The translations under genes and the position numbers were made by a program. A stretch of 32,700 bases of DNA, taken from contig JAUWWQ010000049.1 in the NCBI GenBank assembly GCA_030616775.1, forward strand, positions 1-32,700, in the 5' to 3' direction. Source of the DNA: Planctomycetota bacterium. Lineage in GTDB: Bacteria > Planctomycetota > Phycisphaerae > UBA1845. The notes beneath the pieces were generated by a model that was not told the origin of the DNA, ran no database searches, and was given only the letters and a program-made list of their open reading frames with translations. Numbering within the stretch: position 1 is the first letter of the stretch; every line of letters starts with the position of its first letter. Positions 7,640 through 17,300 of this stretch are shown in pieces.

Positions 7640-8654
7640 GCTGCACCTCCTGACCCGTAAGGGCCTAAGGCCACCACGGGCGACTGACCCAGCCGGGAAG
7701 TGTATCCAATAGGCCGTTGCTGCGCAAGCGGTCAAACATGGTCAGGAATCCGTCTTGGCGGCAAGGAACCGGTCGAGCCCGGCTTGCGACGTTGAACAAC
7801 CGCGTGCGAATGGGCGCCAACGGCGCATCGTGCAGACCGCCCCCTTACGGTCGACGAGAAACGGCTCCAACTGATTCCGGTTCGAGATGTGCCGCGCCGC
7901 TTCTCCGCGCGTCGTTCCAAACGACCGGTTTACGGCAGCGCCATGTACCAGTGGATCTTCCGAGGATCGCGTGACGCTCAGCCAGAAGCTGTTCGCAACG
8001 GAGGCCCGACGTACACCTTTACAAACGCCACTCAACGATTCGTCGACCGGGTGGCGGGGCAGGGCTGAAGGATCGTACGCCGGCGATCAAAACGTCACAA
8101 TCCCGAGTGGTAGGTATCACTTCGGGGTCGGGCACCTTTCGTGCTAACTGACGCTACTGAACGCATTTATGGCTGTTTCGTACCGATGATGCCCAGGCGA
8201 CCAGGCGGGCAATCATCGGAAAGGGTGTTGACGTTAAGGGCCAACAATGTGCGCGCGGGTGAGATTAGCCAAGCGGTGCCAGTGACTGCCGAGGGGGCGC
8301 CAGCGCGCGGAGTCATGAGGTTGCGAACTAAGCGCTGCTCAGATGTGCGGGACAATCACCTCGTTGGGCTCATGGCTGGCCAACCATTGCCTGCACCGCG
8401 GGCAGTCGCACAGATGCGAACAGCTAGCAGCGATGTTGAGTCGCCTTTGATGAGGTACACGCGGTGCCCATGGGTGCCGCCGCCAGGGCTCTGCTCCGCG
8501 CGCCGGACCAAGTTATAGCCACCCTGTAAGCCCTAAGCTCTGACATTCTCGGTCCTTCGCTCTTTTCGGTAGCAATCGAGGTCCCAGTGTACCCTGCACA
8601 TGCGGGCGGGAACCCACTCCCCGATCATTCGTCGTTGCCTGTTGCCGTAAGCGC
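7640..8654. other. About 1 kb with no recognisable gene
   Basis: Short open frames occur on both strands, but none has a family motif, a convincing ribosome binding site or consistent codon use. Since the stretch lies directly upstream of the recombinase remnant, it may be decayed cargo of the integrated element. It gives no second copy of the tRNA anticodon-loop sequence that I can find by eye, so the far attachment site is not located. Confidence 0.35.
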
Positions 8655-8683
8655 ATGACTCGGCTGCCCGAGTTTGGTAGAAT
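8655..8683 (+). promoter_or_regulatory. Putative promoter with overlapping inverted repeat, upstream of the sigma/kinase pair
   Basis: ATGACT at 8655-8660 and TAGAAT at 8678-8683, spaced 17 bases, match four and five of six sigma-70 positions. A perfect inverted repeat, ACTCGG (8658-8663) and CCGAGT (8668-8673), overlaps the -35 box and spacer and could be an operator. It lies about 110 bases before the sigma-factor ATG. This is pattern evidence only. Confidence 0.35.
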
Positions 8684-8792
8684 CATACTCGACTGACTCG
8701 GAGGGTGATCGCACCCCAAGGAATCGCTCTCCACGCCGCTTCTGTTCGGAATTGGGCGGGGCAAGCCGTCAGGAAGCTTCGGAGTCTTCACG

Positions 8793-9374
8793 ATGTCCGA
8801 GCAGCCGGTGGGACCGGTTACGCAGATGCTACGAGCTGCCAGCGATGGTGATCCGCGCGCGGCTGCTGATCTGCTCCCGCTGATCTATGACGAACTGCGC
8901 AAGCTCGCGCAAGCGCGGATGGCGAAGACACCGCCGGGCAATACACTTCAGCCAACGGCTCTGGTCCACGAGGCATACCTGCGATTGATCGGGAGCGACG
9001 ATCCGAGCTGGCACAGCCGAGGGCACTTCTTCGCCGCTGCCGCCCAGGCGATGCGCCAGATTCTCGTAGAGCAGGCCCGTCGCAAGGCGAGTCTCAAACA
9101 CGGCGGCGGGCGTAAGCGGGTCGCACTGGAAGACATAGACCTGGCGATCGAACCACCCGCCGAGGACGTTCTCGCTCTCGACGAGGCGCTAACGCAGCTG
9201 GAGAAGGCAGACTCTCGCAAGGGAAACGTCGTCATGCTCCGCTTCTTCGCCGGTCTGACCAATGAAGAAACGGCGGCAGCCCTCGGGATCTCCGTGCCAA
9301 CCGTCGAGAGAGAATGGCGCTTCAGCCGGGCATTCCTCTACACAGTCCTCTCGAAGGCAAAAACTGACGGGTAA
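8793..9374 (+). CDS. ECF-type RNA polymerase sigma factor (PF07638 type)
   Basis: 193 residues with GGAG about 9 bases before the ATG. Region 2 is seen as LLPLIYDELRKLAQARM, PTALVHEAYLRLI and HFFAAAAQAMRQILVEQARR, followed by KASLKHGGG, and region 4 as a helix-turn-helix at about residues 153-187 (LTNEETAAALGISVPTVERE). These blocks are typical of the sigma-70 ECF subfamily that is expanded in Planctomycetota and Acidobacteriota. It directs RNA polymerase to a dedicated promoter set. No anti-sigma gene is adjacent; instead a transmembrane Ser/Thr kinase gene begins 13 bases after its stop. This arrangement recurs for the subfamily and suggests that kinase signalling controls the sigma factor, which is inference here. 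Confidence 0.93.
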   Translation: MSEQPVGPVTQMLRAASDGDPRAAADLLPLIYDELRKLAQARMAKTPPGNTLQPTALVHEAYLRLIGSDDPSWHSRGHFFAAAAQAMRQILVEQARRKASLKHGGGRKRVALEDIDLAIEPPAEDVLALDEALTQLEKADSRKGNVVMLRFFAGLTNEETAAALGISVPTVEREWRFSRAFLYTVLSKAKTDG

Positions 9375-9387
9375 CGGACCGTGGACT

Positions 9388-12183
9388 ATGGATGAGGCAA
9401 GGGTCAAGAAAACCGAGGACATCTTCCTGGTCGCAGTGGAACTTCCGGCCGAAGACCGGAAGTCCTTTCTCGCTAAGCAGTGTGGCCCTGACGTCGAGCT
9501 GCGGGGTTTTGTCGACGAGCTGCTGGCGCACGATGCGACGGGGATGGGCGAGTTCTTGCGCAAGCCGGTGTTCACACCGGCGCATGGCAAGGTGGCGGAT
9601 ACGGAAGGGGGAATACTCAAGCGCATCGGGCACTACGAGGTCGTCCGCGTCCTCGGCGAGGGTGGGATGGGCGTGGTCTATGAGGCGCGACAGGAAAATC
9701 CGCAACGGATCGTCGCGCTGAAAGTGCTCCGTTCTTGTCTGCCGTCCACGAACATGCTGCGTCGTTTCCAGCATGAAGCTAAGATGCTCGGGCAGCTTCA
9801 GCACCCTGGCATCGCCTGCATCTACGAAGCGGGAGTGGCGAAGATTGGGAACGGGGAGGGTCTGCTGGGTCAGGAACCGTTCTTCGCAATGGAGCTCATT
9901 CGCGGTCGGCCGCTGAACACGTATGCTGCCGAGAACAGATTAAGCGTGCGCGATCGCTTCGAGCTCGTCGCGAAGGTCTGTGACGCGATGGAACACGCAC
10001 ACCGCAAGGGCGTGATTCATCGTGACCTCAAACCCAGCAACATTCTGGTTGACGAATCCGGGCAACCGAAGATCCTTGATTTTGGCGTTGCGCGGGTCAC
10101 TGATGCCGACATTGCCACGGTGACAATGCAGACGACCAGCGGCCAGCTAATCGGCACCGTGCCATATATGAGTCCCGAACAGGTCGCCGGGGATTCCAGA
10201 CAGATCGACACGCGTTCGGACGTATACGCGGTGGGCGTGATTCTCTACGAACTGCTCAGTGGCAGACTTCCTCACGATGTTCGCAACCGGTCCATACCCG
10301 AAGCCGCCCGGATCATTCGTGACGAGGAACCTTCGCGATTGAGCTCATTTGACACGAGTCTTCGTGGCGACATCGAGACGATCGTGGCCAAAGCATGCGA
10401 GAAGGGAAAAGACCTGCGCTATCAATCTGCTGCGGAGCTCGCTGCTGATTTGCGACGGTATCTTCGAGACGAACCCATCGTGGCGCGCCCTCCGAGCAAG
10501 CTGTATCACCTGGGCAAATTCGCCAAGCGGAACAAGGGCCTGGCAGCGGGGCTGGCGACAGCATTTGTCGCGCTGATCGTCGGACTCCTCGGTACGACGT
10601 GGGGCATGCTCGAAGCTTCAGGCCAACGTGATCAAGCGATCGCCGCCTCTCAAGAAGCCAAGGCGGTCAACGAGTTTCTGCAGAAGATGCTTGCGTCGGC
10701 AGATCCGAGAAGGGCCAAGAAGTCCGACGTTCTGGTCCGTGATATCCTTGACGACGCAGCCAGGGAGATTGAGCGGGGAAGCCTGAAGGGGCAACCGGAG
10801 ATCGAAGCTAATATTCATACGACGCTCGGTTTGACCTATAGCGGCTTAGGCCTATTCGCGAAGGCTGACCCGCACCTGCGCACCGCCCTGGAGATTCAGC
10901 GGCGGCTCTTTGGCGATGAGCAGATCAGCGTGGCGGATTGTCTGAACAACCTGGGGGAACTGCATTACAACCGTGGCGAGTACGATGAAGCTGAACCGCT
11001 TTTGCGGGAGGCACTGGTGATCGCCCGCAAGACCGCTGGTAGCGATGGCCTGTCCGTGGCCCCGATCCTGAACAATCTGGGGAAGTTGCTATTGCAGAAA
11101 GGTGACTACACCGGTGCCGAGCCACTGTACCGTGAAGCGCTCGCCATACAGCGCTCGGTGTTCGGCAACGAGAGTGTGGAGGTAGCCAGGGTCTTGCACA
11201 ACCATGCGGAATTGTACCGGTGTATGAGTGACTACGACGAAGCCGAGTCGGTCAACCGCAAGGTACTGGCGATGCGCCGCAACCTGCTGGGCGATGGGCA
11301 CCCCGACGTTGCTGCCAGCCTAAACAACCTTGCCGTGGTCCTTCGGGAAAAGCGTGACTATGCCGGCGCTAAGGCGTTATACCGTGAGGCCCTTGAGCTA
11401 AACCGGGAACTCTTGGGCGACGACCACCCCGAAGTGGCGGCGAACCTGCACAACCTGGCAATGTTGCTGCATCGCCAAGGCGACTACGCTCGGGCCGAGC
11501 CGCTATACCGTGAGGCACTGGCAATCCGGCGGAAACTGCTCGACGACGACCACCCAGCCATCGCATCAACACTCAACGGTCTTGGGGGTCTGCTCGCATC
11601 GAAGGGCGACTACGTTACCGCCGGAACGTTGTATCGCAAGGCTCTGGCGATGCGCCGCAAGCGGCTGGGCGACCACCACCCCAAAGTGGCCGCGAGCCTA
11701 GTCAATGTCGGATGGGTACTTCATCACCGGGGTGAATACGCTCGTGCTGAGCAGTGTTACCGCGAAGCCCTCGCCATTGCCCGCCAGGTGCTTCCGGCAG
11801 ATCACCCGGACCTCGCTAGCAAGCTCGGTGCCCTTGGGGCGGTTCTGCTCGACCAGGAACGGTACGCTGAGGCCGAGCCGCTCATGCGTGAATGTCTGGT
11901 CATCCGCGAGAAGAAGCTGCCGAATAGCTGGCGGCGTTTCGTGGCGCTGTCCTCACTAGGATATGCACTGAGCGGTCAGGCCAAGTTCGAGGAAGCAGAA
12001 CCCTTGCTGCTCAATGGTTACGAGGGCATGTTGAACTCCCCAGACGCACCGGGATCGTGGAAGCAGAAGACACTCGAGCGAATAGTCCGGTTCTACGAAG
12101 CTTGGGGCAAACCGGACAAGGCGACTGAGTGGCTGGAAGTCATCCCTGAACCTGAAGCGCTTGCTGAGCATCCCGACGAGTAG
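9388..12183 (+). CDS. Transmembrane Ser/Thr protein kinase with ten C-terminal TPRs
   Basis: 931 residues from the ATG at 9388. The open frame extends to 9262, inside the sigma gene, but that part is overlap with the sigma gene and MDEARVKKTEDIFL is the natural N-terminus. Kinase domain: G-loop GEGGMGVVYEA (from G90), Lys112 in VALKVL, HRDLKPSNIL with Asp213, DFGVAR with Asp231, then GTVPYMSPEQ and SDVYAVGVILYELLSG. All catalytic residues are present. One membrane helix lies at about 384-408 (GLAAGLATAFVALIVGLLGT). Then come about ten 42-residue tetratricopeptide units of the form NNLGxLLxxxGDYxxAEPLYREALAI with xLGDDHPEV linkers, i.e. the long TPR type. The kinase is cytoplasmic and the TPR array extracytoplasmic, suited to sensing protein partners. 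It is translationally close to the sigma gene. Substrates are unknown; the neighbouring sigma factor is the obvious candidate. Confidence 0.93.
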   Translation: MDEARVKKTEDIFLVAVELPAEDRKSFLAKQCGPDVELRGFVDELLAHDATGMGEFLRKPVFTPAHGKVADTEGGILKRIGHYEVVRVLGEGGMGVVYEARQENPQRIVALKVLRSCLPSTNMLRRFQHEAKMLGQLQHPGIACIYEAGVAKIGNGEGLLGQEPFFAMELIRGRPLNTYAAENRLSVRDRFELVAKVCDAMEHAHRKGVIHRDLKPSNILVDESGQPKILDFGVARVTDADIATVTMQTTSGQLIGTVPYMSPEQVAGDSRQIDTRSDVYAVGVILYELLSGRLPHDVRNRSIPEAARIIRDEEPSRLSSFDTSLRGDIETIVAKACEKGKDLRYQSAAELAADLRRYLRDEPIVARPPSKLYHLGKFAKRNKGLAAGLATAFVALIVGLLGTTWGMLEASGQRDQAIAASQEAKAVNEFLQKMLASADPRRAKKSDVLVRDILDDAAREIERGSLKGQPEIEANIHTTLGLTYSGLGLFAKADPHLRTALEIQRRLFGDEQISVADCLNNLGELHYNRGEYDEAEPLLREALVIARKTAGSDGLSVAPILNNLGKLLLQKGDYTGAEPLYREALAIQRSVFGNESVEVARVLHNHAELYRCMSDYDEAESVNRKVLAMRRNLLGDGHPDVAASLNNLAVVLREKRDYAGAKALYREALELNRELLGDDHPEVAANLHNLAMLLHRQGDYARAEPLYREALAIRRKLLDDDHPAIASTLNGLGGLLASKGDYVTAGTLYRKALAMRRKRLGDHHPKVAASLVNVGWVLHHRGEYARAEQCYREALAIARQVLPADHPDLASKLGALGAVLLDQERYAEAEPLMRECLVIREKKLPNSWRRFVALSSLGYALSGQAKFEEAEPLLLNGYEGMLNSPDAPGSWKQKTLERIVRFYEAWGKPDKATEWLEVIPEPEALAEHPDE

Positions 12184-12649
12184 CACAGCTTTCATTCGAT
12201 ACATTCCAGCTTGAGAATCAGGTGCCGCTTTCAACTTCGCGGCGGTGGATTGCTCCTATCGCCGAATGCAAGGATGTCGCCTCATGGCGACTGGATCGTC
12301 AGCTCCACATCGTCCACGCCGACCCGCTCTTCGATCTCACCGCGCTTGACGTCTGCCGTGCGGCGGGTCCGCTCAAACAACGGAGTCGGTCCTTTGCCGC
12401 ATAAAAGTTGATCCTTTTTGATGGGTTGGGCGGCTCGATCTCGAACTGACATATGGTGGGAAAGTGGTTCCACCACGTTGACCCGCAAATCGGGATGACA
12501 ACGGATGTGGTGCATCCTGCGGGTGGGCAAGGATCACAGGTATGTAGAAGTAGAAGAGGAAACGTGAAGCGAAAACCGCCGCGGATCTGTGTCTGAAAGC
12601 CCCGGGGCATCCGTTTATGGCGACACCGTGCCAGACAAGGTGGTGAACG
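12184..12649. other. Intergenic region before the Tc-like cluster
   Basis: 466 bases with no supported gene. A minus-strand frame at about 12282-12530 reads plausibly at its C-terminal end (RRTADVKRGEIEERVGVDDV) but has no start signal or known family and may be a decayed fragment. The ribosome binding site of the next gene (AAGGTGG at 12639-12645) lies at its end. The promoter of the downstream cluster should be here; I see no strong match. Confidence 0.35.
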
Positions 12650-14311
12650 ATGAAACATTTTTTGCGAAACGCACATCTTGCGACGTTTGTATGGGTGTTT
12701 TGCGGCACACCGGCTTATGCGCAATGTGTGGAGCAGAGCTTCGATCTCCAGACGGGATGGAACAGCGTCTATCTGGAGGTCGATCCGGCGCCGAATGACG
12801 CAGACCTCCTGTTCGAGGGGCTGCCGATCGAAGCTGTTTGGATGCGCTGCGAGGGGCATCGGACCAGCCCGGTGGCTATCGATACACATCATCCGGAAGA
12901 TCCAGCCTACACCGCGACCACAGACACCGGCTGGCGCGTATGGTTCCCGTCGGACGCTCCTCAGCGCGCTGTCAATTCGCTAAGGGTGGTGCGCGGTGGC
13001 CGGGTCTACCTGATCGAGGCGTCTACACCCACGACCTTCATCGTCAGGGGCAAACCCGACGCCTCGATCACACGGTGGCGGGAGGGCTATAACCTGGCGG
13101 GATTCCATGTCGTTGACGCCGCCGCGTCGGCTCCGACGTTCTCACAGTATTTGCAGCCGTCAGAGGCCCACGATGATGCCGCGATTTACGAGCTCAACCC
13201 GGACGGCACGCTTTCGCGCGTGGCCGATCACGATTCCGCGCGAATCACGGCCGGACAAGGGTATTGGGTTCAAGCCAGCAAGAGTTCCACTTATGACGGC
13301 CCGATTCGGATCGACCAACGTTCCCTCCGCTGCGTCGACCTGGCTCCAGGGAATGCCGAACACAGGATTCATATCCAGAACCTCCGCACGACCCCAGGCG
13401 ACGTACATGTCGCCTACCAGTCTGCCCCGGGGGCGAGCGGCTCGGAATCGCTGGGACGGGCTCCGCTTCTTCGGTTGGACTTCGTCACCGCGGCGGATTC
13501 TTCGATTCAGGCCAGGTGGCACCCGCTGGATGAAATGACGTTGTCGTTGGAGGCGACGGGCCAACCCGGCTCGAGCAGGACCGTGCGCGTGGCGGTCAGT
13601 CGCAAGGACCTGGCCGATCTCAACTTGGACTACGATGAGGATGGCTACCACCACGGTCTGCTCTGCGTGAAGGATGGGGCCGGTTATCGGCGGCTTCTGC
13701 CTGTCAGGACGCGCGATGACGATCAGGCCGGCCTGTGGGTCGGCGACGTGACGGTGACCGACGTTGAATCGCTGACGGCGCCGGAGCAAGGTACGGAAAC
13801 GGCCTCGCCGTTTACGTTCCGCATAATCCTGCACAAGAGTTCGGACGACACCTATACCCTGCTGCGCGATGTGGTGCTGTTGTGGCAGGATGATGGCGGT
13901 GGCGGGGGATCGTACATCCTGGTGACGCCGGACTGCGAGGGGCTGCTAAACGGGCAGAGCGTGGCTCCACGCATCAGCACGGCGAACTTCTCGTTTGACA
14001 CTACGGTAAGCCTTAGCGGTGATTTTCAAACACAGCTAGAAGGAACGATCACCCTGACGCCGGATCACCCGCTCGACCCTTATCGCCACGTCTATCACCC
14101 GGAGCACGCGAACGGCTTCACGGGGGGCGTCGCCCGCGTCCTAACCTTTATTTTCGATGGTGATGGTGGTGGAGATCCTGAATGGGGCGTGACGCGCCTG
14201 GGTGGGAGTTACGTAGAGAACATCACGGGGATGCACCGTGAGATGATCCAGGTGAATGGCCAGTTTGAGATCAGACGGATATCCGACATCGCTTCCCTTT
14301 GTGGTCAGTAG
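12650..14311 (+). CDS. Secreted protein with tandem 'GWN...GYW' modules, first gene of the Tc-like cluster
   Basis: 553 residues; AAGGTGG precedes the ATG by a few bases. A Sec signal peptide ends near CGTPAYA-QC. Residues 34-215 contain two copies of a module: LQTGWNSVYLEVDP (W37) with YLIEAS, and WREGYNLAGFHVVD (Y147) ending AGQGYWVQAS (204-206). The same paired module is inserted inside the RHS region of the 2242-residue TcB-TcC-like protein downstream. The rest looks beta-rich, with a DYDEDGYHHG loop near the middle and a conserved-looking LDPYRHVYHPEHANGF segment near the C-terminus. I do not recognise an enzyme family. It lies 72 bases before the giant A-like gene on the same strand. 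A structural or targeting partner of the complex is a reasonable guess but not shown. No C-terminal anchor is visible. Confidence 0.75.
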   Translation: MKHFLRNAHLATFVWVFCGTPAYAQCVEQSFDLQTGWNSVYLEVDPAPNDADLLFEGLPIEAVWMRCEGHRTSPVAIDTHHPEDPAYTATTDTGWRVWFPSDAPQRAVNSLRVVRGGRVYLIEASTPTTFIVRGKPDASITRWREGYNLAGFHVVDAAASAPTFSQYLQPSEAHDDAAIYELNPDGTLSRVADHDSARITAGQGYWVQASKSSTYDGPIRIDQRSLRCVDLAPGNAEHRIHIQNLRTTPGDVHVAYQSAPGASGSESLGRAPLLRLDFVTAADSSIQARWHPLDEMTLSLEATGQPGSSRTVRVAVSRKDLADLNLDYDEDGYHHGLLCVKDGAGYRRLLPVRTRDDDQAGLWVGDVTVTDVESLTAPEQGTETASPFTFRIILHKSSDDTYTLLRDVVLLWQDDGGGGGSYILVTPDCEGLLNGQSVAPRISTANFSFDTTVSLSGDFQTQLEGTITLTPDHPLDPYRHVYHPEHANGFTGGVARVLTFIFDGDGGGDPEWGVTRLGGSYVENITGMHREMIQVNGQFEIRRISDIASLCGQ

Positions 14312-14383
14312 GCGGTCGGGAAGCTTGCGCACTTCGGCGTCTGACATGGGCTCAGGAGCGCCGAAGAGAGGGAGGACTCAGAC

Positions 14384-17300
14384 ATGTTATTCTCGCGATC
14401 CACTCGTATCGTGCTTGTGCTGGCGGCGGTGTTTGGTCTTGCTGGTGAAGGGTACGCGGGGACGACGTGGTACGTGGACATCAACAATGCCAGTTGTGCT
14501 AATGTGGCGACTGGTGGAGAAGAAGACACTCCGTTCTGCACGATTTCGTATGCCATCAGCGAGGCAAATCACGGCGACACAATTCTGGTGGCCGACGGGA
14601 CGTATGGCTACATGAACTTCCTTGGTAAAGCGATCACCGTCCAATCCCAGAACGGTCCGGACGGCTGCATTATAGACTGCAGAGCCGAACTGGGGGTCCG
14701 CTTTCAGAGCGGGGAGACCAGGGCGAGCGTCCTTGATGGCTTCAAGATCATCAACGCCGGCGTCCATGCGGTGTGGCTGACGAACAACAGCAGACCGACA
14801 ATTCGTAACTGCATCATCAGAGGCAATGATTCGGATACATCCGGTGCCGGCATCTATGGAGTAAGCGCCGGTCCGCTCATCGAAAACTGCGAATTCAAGA
14901 ACAACGAGGCATCATGGTTCGGCGGAGCTCTCTATTTGGAAGGGGGCGGTGATACCGAAATCGTCGGCTGCTCGTTCGTCGACAATCGGGCCATGGGTGG
15001 TGATTCTTCCGGCGGGGCAATCTTCGTATTCAGATCAACAGCGGCCCCTATGAGCGTAATCGTTAAGGATTGTACCTTCTCGCAGAATGTGACTGCCGAA
15101 GCCGGTGGGGCTATAGTCGCAGTAGGTGACGAGGCTAGCATTCCACTTTCTCTGAAAATCGACAACTGTACATTTGAGGGGAATCGGGCGGGAGTACATG
15201 GTGGCGCGCTATATGCGGTGTACTGTGATCCTTTGGATATTATTAGAACCGACATTCTGAACAATACGGCAGTACGTAGCGGTGGGGGAGCGGATCTTCG
15301 TTCGTGCCGAGAGACGCGATTTGTGGATTGTACAATTGCCGGAAACACATCGGAAAAGAACGTCGGCGGGGGTGTATATGTTCATCAGGCAGCGGTTGAG
15401 GGATCCAGCGTACAGATGCTCAGTTGCCGAATTGCGGGGAATACCGCATATGGCAGCGGAGGTGGTTTGTATGTGCAGGGCGGAGACTTCTTTGTAACGA
15501 ACAGCCTGATCGTCGGCAATCTTTCCAAAACAAACCTCTCCGGAATAAGCTCCACCGGTGGTATCTTCTGCCACACGCCTCGCGACGTTGAGGTAAACAA
15601 TTGTACATTCACTGGCAATGAAGGAGTAGACGTTGGCGGCTTTCAGATCGAGAGAATTCAGGGGAGCCTGAAGTTACACAATAGTATATTCTGGGACAAT
15701 AGTCCCAATCAGATGTCGAATGGGCTAGAAGGCGTCTACGTGGCCTACTGTGATGTGCAGGGTGGTATTCCTCCTGAATGGGACGGTGGGGGCAATATCA
15801 ACATTGACCCCCTGTTTGAGAATGTAGTCAACTTCCTGCGCCCCTGGTCAGAGAATGACTATCACCTGTCCAGCAGGTCTCCGTGTATTGATGCCGGCAG
15901 TGACCTCCTGGTTCCCCCGGACACGCGGGATCTCGACGGCGATGGCGATACCGCGGAACGAATCCCATTGGACATCGAGGGTAGTTTCCGAATCGCGGAC
16001 AGCCGGGAGGTGGTGGACACCGGCGTCGCCGATCCTCCAGACTACCCCGCAGTGGTGGACATGGGCGCCTACGAGATGGCCGCGTATTGCATCGGTGAGG
16101 AGATCATGCCGCCCGAGGATATCGCGGACAGGGTCGACTACGCGGAGACAGTGTCGGCGGAGGGCTGGATCAATCCCCCTACTGCGGCGTTCTATCACGC
16201 GTGCATACCGAGCGCGCCGGGAGGTGATGACTGTTCCAGGGAGGCGATCTTCGCCGCGGACGAGAAGACAAGCTTCACGATCGTCTGGAAATATCTGGAG
16301 AACCCGGACGACTGGGAGTTCCAGGAGTGGCCGGCAACCTACCGCACGGGCCGTTGCTTGCCTGATCAGCCCGTCGGATATGTGGTCGGGGCGACCAAGT
16401 ATTTCAAGTCCTATCCGGAAGCCACGGTGACCGTCAAGGATTACTACGACGTCGTGGTCCGCTACAACGGGACGATTCGCGAGAATCTGCCCGATGAGGA
16501 GGGGGGGGATAGGCCGGGTAACCCGGACATCAGGATCCTCCCAAACGGGGAGATCCAGGTGGCTGAGGGCTGCGCGGACGGCAGAATGATACTGGAATAC
16601 AACAAGTATCTGGGCGGACCGCTGGTCGGTCTGGAGGTGGTGGAAATCACCAGCGAAGGAGCAGAATTGTACACAGGACCGCTGGCGGGCGGCGCCGTTC
16701 CGATCGGTCGACTGCTCGAGGCTCCCGCCGGCGGGAATCATTGCCGAGCCGTGGTGATACGGAACACAGAGGAAGATGGGATCTCGGCGGCCTGGTACCG
16801 TCCGTCGGAGGAGACAGACAGCGACATTTATCCAATCCGCCCCGAGGCGAATTCCCACAAGTTCGTTGTCGGGTGGTACAAGACCTCGCCTTTGCAGAAC
16901 TGCTGGCCCGACATGGTGTATCGCTACATCACGGACTGGCCAACGGATCCACAACTTCACGTGATTCATCAAGATGCTCAGCAGGGCGACATCCCAGCAG
17001 GCTCACAGGTTGATCTGAGGGAGGATCTGTACTGCCGGATGGAAGTTATGTACCAGCAAGGGTTCAGCGGAGGTGATGATCCACCGTACGGTCACGTCAC
17101 CACGAACGGTGCGTTTGCGGCGCGAAACCCCGGCTACAGCGTGCTGCGCTTCGACAAGCAGCCCGATGAGATCTCGGAGTGTGGCGATTGGGTAACCTTT
17201 GAGGTGATCGAGTCCTATGACCGCACGGACAGTATGGTTCTCGCACCCGGTGATATAGGGGTTTCCTGGCCCGTTGGCACGCAGCTCCGATGCACCGGAG

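Noticed and set aside
8267..8278. A 12-base match to the D-arm region of tRNA-Gln (TAGCCAAGCGGT)
   Set aside because: No acceptor, anticodon or T stems can be formed around it, so it is a chance match.
12282..12530. A possible minus-strand gene upstream of the cluster
   Set aside because: The C-terminal third reads like protein, but no start signal, family or neighbour supports it, so it is noted only under the intergenic entry.
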